Source of the DNA: Patiria pectinifera
Lineage: Eukaryota > Echinodermata > Asteroidea > Valvatida > Asterinidae
Assembly (NCBI GenBank): GCA_029964075.1
Contig: CM057133.1
Span: 16,206,699-16,270,698 of the forward strand
Length of the DNA: 64,000 bases
Reading direction: 5' to 3'
Shown here: positions 20,401 through 32,400 of the stretch, in pieces
Layout of the letters: every line of letters starts with the position of its first letter
How positions within the stretch are numbered: the first letter of the stretch is position 1
Notes under the pieces: model-generated
What the model saw: the letters and a program-made list of their open reading frames with translations, nothing else
Told to the model about the DNA's origin: nothing
Database searches by the model: none
Made by a program: the position numbers and the translations under genes

Positions 20401-23400
20401 GATTTTGTCTTTGTTTCGGGGTAGAATTTATATTTTGGCCATCATTAATTTTGAGTTCATAAATACCTAAGACAGTTTACCCATTTCCATTGGTCAAGAG
20501 ACCATCACATGGCCGGTCTGAAAGAGATGATAAAGACATGGCTGGCTGGTCTTAAACACTTTTCCAGTGTCACATGAAATTTGGACTCCGTGAAATCCAG
20601 TGCCTTTTACCGTTTTATTGGTTGAACATTCACAATCCTCATGTAGGCATGCGCAATACAACCAGTGAGTCAGTATTTCATAGTCCTAAATTCATACTAC
20701 ACTGGTACATCTGTGTTTTGCACCACATCACGCAGTACGCGCGACGTGCGCATCAATCTCCATATAAGGAGTTGTTTACCAGAGGGCCTTACCATTGTAT
20801 AGCTAGAGGGGTGTTTTGTTGATTGAAATCGTTGAATATTTATAATTTTTGACCTATTTTGACTTTTTGACCGAAAATTTTGATTTTTTTTTATCGAAAA
20901 GGTATTTATGAATGGGAATAATTATTTGCTTGGTCAGTATTAAACTCTAGGTTTAAGACCAGTTGGAGTCTGGATGCTGATAATTACCTTCACCTTAGGC
21001 TTGGGTAGTTATCAGCATCCAGACTCCAACCGGTCTTATACATAGTGTTTAATACCTCCCAAGCGCACAGTTATTCCCTTATTTATAACAAATTTGATTT
21101 TTATATGTATTTTTCTTTTCCTCAGGAGCTGGGGAGGTGGCAACAACGATGCATGTCTTGGGCCTTCTGAAGGACATCATGTCATGCCTGTCTCAGAATA
21201 GCTTGAAATCGGCTTGTGAGACTATACTGAGACTCATGACACTAAGCAATGTGGTATGTTTCATTTTTGTTTGGATAAAGAAAGTCAGTTTTTTGTACAT
21301 GTTCTTTTTTGCAAGCAAATTGTTTCCGTAGTTGGCACAGTTTAATGCATTTTTATGAAATTTAACCCTTGCTTTTTAATTTTCAGGCGGCAATTGTGTT
21401 GATTCTTTAACTAATAAAACCCTGATAGCCTTTGCATATCACATATAGACACTTTTTATATTTAAATATAAGTCTAAGGGCTGAATCAGAATGATCTAGG
21501 GTGAATCAGAATGATCTAGACCCAAATTATAGAAAATATTTAAAAATATGGAGCAATTATCAAAACAAGTGCAAATGAGATGTTATAGGCTGGTCTGGTA
21601 TTTTGGACATATTTGGTGAAAGTTTCATGTATGTCCATTGTACCAGTTTGAAGAAAAGCGCTAGCAAAGAACACACGCTAAAAAACACTCTGACCCTGGT
21701 TCCATGGTTCAACAAATTTATTGAAATTGCGTACTGATGTGAAGCAGTGTAATAACAAATAAAAACCTAGTCATGGTGACTGACTCGCTCGAAGTTATTG
21801 ACACATTTAAAACAGGCAAAACAAATTCGGTGTGCAGACTGGAAAATGAGCCACTTCAATGAAAATGGCATACCACCTCACCACAGCCACTAATTTGAAA
21901 AATTCAAAATTTCCGTGGAAGACAAGGTAATTGACTGTCAATATGCGGCAGTGACTGTCAGTATGTTGAGGCTTGACCAGTGACATCCTGGAGCAGTACG
22001 GAGGATTTCAAGCATAATCCTAGCCTATATTTATGCATGGCTGAGCAAAAAACAACACAAGGTCCGGCCCAAGACCTTGACAAAGTGCATCCTACCTCAA
22101 TCGTCCAAATTCCTCCACTTTGGCAAAGAGGATTTTGAAGGATTCAGGGCGGTTAGGGTTAAGATACCGGTTTGACTTGAAAAGTAATGTTAACTTCATG
22201 CTGTCTGATAACTTGTGAGATAAAAAAATCCACAAGCGTACTTTGGTGGGACTCGAACCCATGACCTCCTGCTTACATTTATTTTTGGTTTCCTTTTCCC
22301 CCAGTTGATGACGTCAGTTTGTATGCAAGCGCTGCATGGGATGTTTACAGCCAAGCCCAAGGCTTCTAATCTTCCTGCCGACCTCAACGCTCAGCTGATC
22401 AACGCACTGTACGACTACCAGCCGGGGGAGAATGACGTCCAGCCCACCCAGGCCTGGCTGGCCGTCATGGAAGCCGCTCACACCAACCTAGCCAGGTATA
22501 GGCAGGCCCGATGTCCATGAGCAAGATATTTTATCACATTTAGGATAGACTGAATGGTCTCTGTCGTGTATTGTCGGGCTTTGATTTAGTTGCTCTTTCT
22601 GCACAAACTCATTTATAGAATGAAAGAAAGTGTTACAAGATGCGATTCATGGCCGAGTATTTGCGAATTTTCAAAGTCGGAAGTGAGAAGCCATTTGTTG
22701 AGAACTGGATATAAAGTTTTTTGTCCTGATATAATGTAAACATAGAGTATTTTATTTTATTTATTATATTTCTTTCTGGTAATAAAACCGAGGATTCCTC
22801 AAAAGTGCCCTAGGTACTGTAGCTCGAAAGCCTGAAGAAACCTGTGGAGAGAAGACAATAGTGTTTAATTATTGAATACATTATAGAATAAATTACAGTG
22901 TTCGAGATGGGAGGAAAAACCTAGAAGAATATTATGGGGGAAACCCACAGAATCAGGTAGGGACTGAAAACCCAATCCACATGTGGTCCGGGCAGGAATC
23001 GAACCTGGGCCATAGTGGTGGAAGGCGACGAAAGTTGGCCTAACCACTTCGCCAACCTGACTCCCCTTTTGATTTTCTGAATATCCAATACAGACTGAGC
23101 CAGAAGCTGTGCATCAGTCATTTGCCTCGTCTCTTCAGTGCTGCCATGGCGTGCTTCGTGTCACAGAAGACTGAAATCACCGCCTCTGCTTCCCAAGTCA
23201 TGAAGGTGAGGTTAACACATGTTTTACTATACTCTCGAGGACAATGCTTTGTGTTTCCCTTTGTCCCTGTAATATTACTTTCTCCCATAGACTAAGCACA
23301 CAAACTTACTGCAAAGGACTCTTCAACAAAAGACTAAACTCCCGAGGACTGAAAGGATCCGTTCTCCCTTTGTGTGTCGGTCCTCAGGGGTTATGTAGAA

Positions 23401-26400
23401 CACGTACATAGGAAACGGACAATGTTGTATTTGAGACATTCCAGGGTTTTTTTAATCTTCTTATTACAAATTTTAGTGACAAATGAAATCAAATAACAAA
23501 GCTATAGAGTTCTTTTATTTGATGAAACAATACTACACATATTTTTGTGTCAATATTCAACTTCAAGTAGAAATGTGCGTTAGTGTTGTGTGGCATTGCA
23601 TTACGTTGCCTTGCCTTATACTTTGTATTGCAGTGCATTCCGTTGCTTTGCGTTGCAATGCATTGCCTTGTGTTTCCTTTAGTTGCCTTGCGTAATTGCT
23701 ATGCGCTGAATTGCCTTGTGTTACCTCCTGTTGCTTTGCTTTAAATTGCCAGGATTTCCTATGATTTGTTTGAGATTTTTAAAATTATCCCTATTAACAT
23801 TGAAACAACCCAACTGTTTTGTGTGCGTTCAATAATATTAGTTCCTCATGTTATGTTGGACGTTCAATTATACAGCCATATTTGTGTTTTCTTGCATCCC
23901 ATCCTCTCATTACAACGTTGTGAAACTCAATAAAACGTTTGACAAAATGGCGTATCTACTCCAACCTAGTCTGGTTCCCTGACCTGATGGTCCCCCGACA
24001 TCTACAGTATGTCCCCCCAAAAAGTGTCCTTCTGACTATTTTTGCAATAACTACAAAACTATGAGGTCAATTTTGAATTTTTTTGGTTGTGCAGATACTC
24101 CTAAGCCTTGGCCTCAACCCCTATGAGTTTCATTTCATTTCAGTCACGCATCACTACACAATTATCAGTTGATCACAACAACATTTCAATTTCCAGGCCT
24201 GGAAAAGTCATAGAAATTTGTAAAAATGACAAAAGTTATGGAATTTTGTGAAGACCAATTTATTTTAAATTTTAAACCTTGTATATTTGTAATTTAACAT
24301 CGGAAATCTTGTGATATCCCCATTAAGAATGTGATAAAGCACAAAACAGGTTTTACAGTTTTGATCTGCATTTTGAGGAACTAGGTCATGAAAAAGTCAT
24401 AGAAATTTCATGGAAATGTCGTGGAATTTTATTGTCCTAAAAATGCAGGAACCCTGTTAAGATATTTTTCCAAAACCTGCCCATTCTCATCAAGTGACAG
24501 CGGGTGCCAAGCTGACCTAAGATTTGTCTGTATAGTCAGATACTTTTGGTCTGGGAACCGGACTAACCCATTCGTTTCCTTCATCAGACCCTGTTGTACG
24601 AGTGTGTGAAGCCTGCCAGTGATTGGTTGTCTAACGAGCTCGCCGGCAACTCTTCCACCCCGATCCACAAGATGTTCCATACCATCGAGGGTGGACTGTC
24701 CTACAAATACCACTCCTCCTGGGGACTGGTGCTTCAGGTCACACGTGCCTTCTTCGAGGTAAATCGCCTATCAATTGTTTCCCCCACGCCTTCCCCCTCT
24801 CCCCCCCCCCCTCCCCGGGCTGCCCCACCCAAGATGTGGGGATTGTCACTTTTGAAGTGACAAAATCCCCACCCCTCGGGCAAATTTAAATGACAATCCA
24901 TGACCATGCCCTGACATACATATGTCATGTACGTGGGGCGCACTAGTGATTGCCTTTCCATGTAGTAAGCCAATGGTAACAATGTAATTTGAGTGACCAA
25001 AAGCCCCACCCTGGGGCATAAAAAACATGACCAAATCCCGACATCAGACTGGGGGCAGTGAGGGGGGGGGACATTTGATAGGCGCATAAGCAGCGATTCA
25101 ATGTTTACTTGCAACAATAATAAAACTTGAAATATCGGTGAATCTGGGGTTTTCCAGAAAAGGTTGCCTGGGGTGTTAAAAGTCCCAGATTTTGTCACGA
25201 GGGAGTATGGGGTTGTATGAGGCATTCCAGCCAATACATAGAAAGGCCAACGGCCTGAAGTACTTAATCAAGATTTGCAATATGGAATGATGACATTGTT
25301 CAGGGAACTTACACGGCTTTGCAGCGTGAATACTGGTTCAAGGTTTACGTACAAGCAAAATGAAACTTGAAATAATTGTGTTACCATACGAGAGTGTGTC
25401 GAGTTGAACTTTTCAAAGTATCACAGACTTGCAGAATGAATATTTGGGCACTGAGTTAAACACTTCTGGGGAGAATCCTAGGAAATTTGGTTCACTAGTT
25501 GATCTTGAATGAGAAGTTGAAGTTGCTCTTGAATGAGACTTGAGCGGAGTAAGAAAAATTCACAAATAAAATGTTGAAATAAAATGTTTAAAAACGAAAA
25601 TGAGAGAAGAAGATGACATGCGTGTATTTATCTCATTGATTTCCTCATTTCTGTAAATATAGTTCAACTCCTAGATCATGCTGATAGTTGGTTTTTCACT
25701 GTTATTCTCCAAGTTGGGGAGAGATATCTGATAATTTATGGTCTTGCTGTATTTTGTTTGAAGATGAAAGTGGCGCTCGTCAACCCATTAGCACTTGTTA
25801 ATACACTGTATAATATTTTAGTTATTCCTTGTAAACCCGTATAGTACTAGGACGGTTTTGGGCGGTACAGGGAGTAACAGGCAGGATGGTTTGAGGTGAT
25901 AAAAGGACAAATGAGTTAACCCTAACCTTCCCCACTCCTCCAAAATCCTCTTTGCAAAATGGAGGATTTTGCAGGATTGAGGCTACATGTGCATGGCAAA
26001 AGTGTGTTGCTGATTTTGGAGGATGCACTGTGTCAAGGTCTTGGGCCGGACCTTATGTTGTTTATGCTCAGGTCTATATTATGCTTGAAATCCTCCGCAC
26101 TGCTCCAGGATGTTGCTGGCTCTGCCTCAACATATTGACAGTGATTGATGGAAGATTTTGCAGGATTGAGGCAGTGGTCACCCCTCAAAGGACCACAATC
26201 AAGAAATAACGGAGTATGATGCAGGATTGAGGCTGTATGCTATTTTTACATGGAGGCAGTTGGAGGATTTTGCAGGATTGAGGTTACATCCTAGCAAAAA
26301 TGCCTGGGGAGTTCAGGATAAATTATCCAGTATAAAACCAGTTACTTAACAAGATTCTCACTTTGATCTTTCAACACTAGGTCATCGGTAAAGAGGGTCG

Positions 26401-29400
26401 CCACTTCATGAAGAAATGTCTGCAGTCCATGTGTGACCTGAGGAGCACCCATCATTTCCCCTACGTTCAAGAATTGGACCGTACCGTGGGGATGGCTGTG
26501 CGCACCATGGGGCCTAGGTTTGTTCTGGGGGCTGTTCCACTCCAGATCACGGGGGACGAGTAAGTGTTTATTTATATGTGTTAATTTGCGTGTTACAGAA
26601 TATCATCGGTATAATGAACACAATGGCATTAACAAAATAGTATGAAATTCTGGTCGTTTGATTTTTATTATGGTTTAGTGCTTGGTATAGATTTTGTCAC
26701 ATGCCATAGAATTACAGTATGATTAGACAATTTCTGACTGTTTTACCATGTTGGTGCCACAAAGATGTGCTCATTCAAATATTGTACTGTAACTGTACTG
26801 TTACAACTCAGAATTGATTTTGTCAGTTTTTTCTTCCAAGTGTCTTATATTAACCAATGAAATGGGGACATTATGTCCTCCTAAAACTAAGGAACTTGTA
26901 AAGATGATCTACAGGTTGTATTTTTTTTAAAAAGGGAATCCAAAATCAATCGGCTCATATGTAAAAGTTAGAAATTGTTGAATGTCAAAGTGGTTTCATC
27001 TTAAAGGTTAGGTCATTAATGGATTTGATACAAGTTCACTAAAGCATTTTTATGTTTTTTTTTTCTTGTTTCAGGGATAACTATGACTTTCCTAGAAGCT
27101 GGCTGCTGCCCGTCATCCGTGACAATGTATGCAACACAGAGCTGCAATTCTTCACGAAGTATTTCCTTCCCCTGGCGGCCAAGCTGAAAACAAAAGGTTG
27201 GTCAAATCAAGAATCTAGTTTCTCACCCTTATGTAAATTCTTCCCTTTTAGCATACATTGATTGAGAAAAAAGGGGTGCTTGTATTACATTTGCATTATA
27301 GTGAATGAAGTACACCTGCAAAAAATATAATAAAATATCATCGCCAAAATGCAATGTTTCATAATCTTCATTAATTAATTAATGTGCCGCCATTGAATTG
27401 TTTTATGTATAGGCTGTCCTGATAAACTTTGTAAATCCTGTGAGAGTTGTTAAAACAACTTCTTCCAACTGGTCACCCTGGAAATTATGAGTGCATAATT
27501 CCTCACTTTGTCGCCAAATAGTCCATTATAATTTGTTGATAGCCATGAATATGGTAATTAATAAACCTTGTTATAACCTTTCATTTAAGTTTATAATGGA
27601 ATTAACTGTTAATAATCCAACTATATTTCAACTTGTTGTAACCTTCAATACTATACATGTAGGTCTCGTTCAAATGACGTCATTTCCTACAGACCATCCA
27701 CTTGCATCGGTATTTTGAGCGTCAACTTGCATAACGCGCATCGGCTGCGTTGTATTTCAAACACATTTCAAGCAACAAGCGCGCGTGTTTGGAACATTTT
27801 TCCACACTGTGCAATGCGTACTTGATTGCATAAAATACGCAGTTGCAGTTCTCCTACAGAAATGGCTGTCATTGGGCGAGCCCTATTCAGTTCCTTTTTT
27901 GTGTGTGTATTGACATTATAATGGATGGACCGAGTCACGGGTAGCCAGGGAATAACAATATCGCATTTTCTTTGTCAAAGTTCAGTTGAATGGCTTGTGA
28001 CTTTCCTTGACACGGAATGACTTTTGATTGACATTGTGATGACTTGTGGTGACTTGCAACTGACTCAGTAGAGTACGGAAGTGTGACGTCATTTAGAACA
28101 GGGAAGTGTAGTGCAAGCGAATGGAGTACACGCGCGTGTTGGTTTACGGGCTGAATCACGCGCTAATGTCTTTTACACACATAAATACGCGCATGATGTA
28201 ATCACTTCGGTACTCTATTGACCTATCGCTGTTTGCGAGTTAGCCATGCCCCTTATAGACAACCCTATGGAATTTGTGTACGTTAAGTCTTGTTTGTCTC
28301 GGATTTCGCGCGTTTCGCGTCCATATGTATATCATGTAATTGGACACAATTTCACAAGCTGCATTGAGGATTCTACCGCGATAGGTTAATTACAACTCTA
28401 GCAATGAAATAAACTGAAGACTTGAAGCATGGTATGAACTCCGTTGACTCAATCCCCCATTTAGCTTTGGAGTACAGCCAGCAGGGACGCAAGGTGGAGA
28501 GTAAGACCTATGACATCCTGCAGTCCCAGATCTGGTCCCTCCTACCGGGGTTTTGTAAGGACCCCGTCGACGTGTGTCCAGGGTTCAAGGGAATCGCCCG
28601 CATTCTGGGCTCAGCCCTCAGCGACAGATTGGACCTACGATATGATGTGTGCCTGGCTATTCGACATCTCATCACACGCAACATGGACAATGGTTAGTAG
28701 CACTGTTTACTTCCTTGTACATTATGTGGCTTGTTTTGTTTTGTTTTTTCAAAAGGAGCTCACTCACCAAATATGGTTTGCTGAAAATCCCTGCGTTGCC
28801 ACACCTCCCCCTCTCCCCTCCCCCTTCCCCGGCCCCGCTCACTTTTCGAATCACCAACAATCCGTGTATTTCAGGATTAAGTGCAGTGGTCTTTTGGCAG
28901 TGTGTCATCACAAACTCCAATACAAATTCATCTGGTTTCGACTGTAAATATCCTTTTATGCAACTGTTTCATTACCTGGGCCCACTTTTATAGCGCTGTT
29001 TAACAGTTCGCAAAAAAGTTTTGCCTACTATAGCAGAAAATTATGCTGCGGCTTATGCACTATTTCACGGCATTGACGTGCTAACGGTTGCGGGCATGGA
29101 GATTTCTATTGTTATGTCGCTGGTTTAAGCGACTTTTTCCTACGTGGTTAAGCATGCTTTTGCTGTGCTTACTGCTTACGGTCTCTATAAAATAGATGGC
29201 GGCTCGGTAAGCACAAAATCGGCTGTTAAACAGCACTGTGAAGTTGGGCCCAGGTTTCTTCCTTGAACCTAGAACATGCTGCACTAACAACGCAGTGTTG
29301 AAAAAGGGCAATAAGTAAAGATAACACTGTGAAGCCTAGCCGTATGAGTGGTCCTCTTGCTAGAATTAGAGGCATTCCTTCGTGATTGACTGACTGTATC

Positions 29401-32400
29401 TGTGCAAAGACAAGCTTATGTTTTGAAAATATTCAAAGTCAGCGAAGAATTCTTTTGATGCACTATAAAGCATGTTTCATCATTATCATCATTCTCAGCC
29501 GTTATCTGCCCACTGCAAGGCGGAGGCCTCCCCAAACTGGTGCCAATTGGTCCTGCCCTGTGCCGCTCTCGTCCATGTTTACAAACTACTTCAAAGGAAA
29601 TTTAAGATGTACTAACCATAAAAGCCAATTTTTTTGTCCAAACCCAGAGGAGAATCGTGCAGAGCTTGCTCGCTTTGCCAAGAACTTCCTGCCCGTCTTC
29701 TTCAATCTCTACACCAGCGGCAATGCCCGTGAGGACACGTCCCTCGCCACCATTCTTGAGACGGCAAAAGTCTACTTGAAAATTGCAGATCCCAAGGTAC
29801 CATTCACTGAGTGTTTACCATTCATCAGTCATAACCATGATTAAGGAGATTGGCAGTATGACAACATTTTCTCTGGATGTGTATATTTCATTGCTCACGC
29901 ATTTACTAATAAATGATGATTAAGTCCACATGGTTCAAAAAAACCAAATGCCACAGTAATAAAAATGTTTGTTGTATTTATGAGTGACGAGGCATTTATC
30001 GTCCTTTTTGATTATTTTTATCCCGATTGGGAAACTTGGCCACGTTGGGTTCAGTAATGGCTTATTTACAGGTGGCATATAATTTGAAAAATAGTCCCAC
30101 TTAAAGTTGTCCACACATTGAATATAATGCTCGTGGGCCCTTACGCACAAATCCCCCCTTAAGACCAGTTTATACTCCATCTCAAATTTTAGTTAGAAGC
30201 AAATTTGTTGTTACCGAAAGTCAAAAGTCACAATTGAATTTCCATTGTCAACGTCAGTAAACACATTGACTGACACAGTATAGTTATGTTTGGTCTCAAT
30301 ATCACAGCTATCAGCTTGTGTGCATTTCCTGATAAAAATGTTGGTTTGTGTATCTTCAGCTTGTTATCGGCCTCTTCGACAAACTGGCCATTAAGCTTGT
30401 TGCCGAGGCAAAGGACCAGCATCCCCTGATGGATCTGACCATCGCTCTCACCCCACACCTGGACATGGATCACATGACCAAGCTCTTTGACATTGTATCG
30501 CAGCTTCTCAAGGTATGAAAGACACTTTGATTTCTAGGTGAATGCAATCATAGGCAGAACCAATGCAGGACCAAAGTTCATGAAATGGATATTAAACATT
30601 TAAAGGTAGAGTAGATTATTTGCAGCTGTCCAAAAAGTAACCAACGAAATTATTTTTGAAAAAGCTTACTTGGTTTAAAGATAGTAATGGCGCTAAACGC
30701 CCTGTGAAATTATTCTTTCTGGCATGCTGTCAGCTTTTGAGAAAACAATAATAAAAAAGGCCATTTCCAATGATGCATCAAGTGACGCATTTGTGGAAAT
30801 TTCAGTTAAAAGTTGGTTTGTAATTTGGCGAATCCATGAATGGGTGCGCGCAAGCGTTGACACAATGCACACACATGCGCGGTTGCTATTATTCGTCAGT
30901 TCAGTATGTGACTTCACGTAGCTGCAATCGGCTGAATGAGAACTTGTCCTGGACGCTGATTTCAGGCGCAATTCAAAACATGACTCGGCAACTTTTGAAT
31001 TGAAACCGAGATCCTAGAATATTGTTTACTCGGAATATACAGCATTCACAGAGCTAAAACTTCATCAGGTTAGTTGTTAAGCACCCGTCTTTACATTTTG
31101 AGCACGTTTGTTGCTTCAACCGAAAAAAAAATGCACAAATGACAAATGATATACTCTACCTTTAAGTATGATTGTAATCTTTAGTTTATTTAAGACCAAA
31201 TTAAACAGCACACACACCCTTCCTACAGCAAGTAAATTCTGTGTGTAATTGATTTTTTACGCCAGAGCACCGATCACACAGTGCAGAAGAAGGCCTATCG
31301 AGTCCTGGAGAATTTATGCGATGGTTCCACAGAGGCCGGGCGCCAGTTTGTTGCATCTCACCTACAGCAGCTACAGGAGACACTAGTCACTTCTCTGTCA
31401 AGCTCAGGCCCTTCTTCCAAGGGGGTAGGACAAAAACTTAGGATTAACTTAATTTAATTTTTTGTCAGTATAGTAAGTTGAGGCGCTTTTGAAGCTGTGA
31501 TGAATCACATACAAGTCCATCACAAGTCAATCACAAGTCCAGTCACAAGTAAAACACAAGTCAATTCATAAGTAAATCACAAGTCAATTCACAATTAACC
31601 CCTTGACGCCGGCTGATGGCCATAGCCGCACTCTGGAATGATGTGGTCAGCCGTGGAATTTCGTCGGTGGGCAGCTGCAAGGCATATGACCGGCAGTGCA
31701 GTGCCGCTACTGCCACTATTGTGCAGAGGCTCTGTGCAGTAATGCGTGTAAGCCTGTGCAGCGAGGCATAAAAACCCGGCAGCAAGGGGTTAACAGGGAA
31801 TGAACTATAACACAGGAATGCCTTAGCCACATGAATAGTTTGTGACTTGACTTTCGACTAGATGACTTGTGATTCACTTGTGATGGACTTGTGATGACTT
31901 GTGATGAATCACAAGTGCCTCAACTTCAACCTTGTGTTTGGTTAATGAAATAAATGAATGCAAGGAATTTTCAAATGCAGACGCCCAGCTCATGCTCTTG
32001 TGTATTACGGAATCTACACCAAAGCCTCACTCTATCTTTATTGCGAGATGCAACTATTGTCTGTTTCAAAAAGTAATTTTGCTTTACATTTCCCTTTTTT
32101 GTTAACATAGTTATTGTTAAAGGGAATATGCAACATTTGCTTTTACTGTAGTTTTCAGAAATTGATGGATTTGGGAGGTTAATATTTTATAGCGAATATT
32201 GTTGCACTGACTTTTTTGACGTTTTAGGTTTGTAGATGCTGAAAAAAACAAGAAAAACAATCATGTTTTGGTAGTCTGGTTCCCTGACCCCACTTAAGAT
32301 GAAACGGAGCCATTTATAGACGTTGAGGAATTGTAAGGTTAGGGAATCAGTCTAGCTGGCTTGTACCCATTCACAGGTGTGTAATCGATTGCAAAGAAAA

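Noticed and set aside
29386-29640. N-terminal extension of RRP12 exon 14 frame
   Set aside because: It runs back through the intron; the acceptor at 29647 with matching phase and homology sets the exon start.
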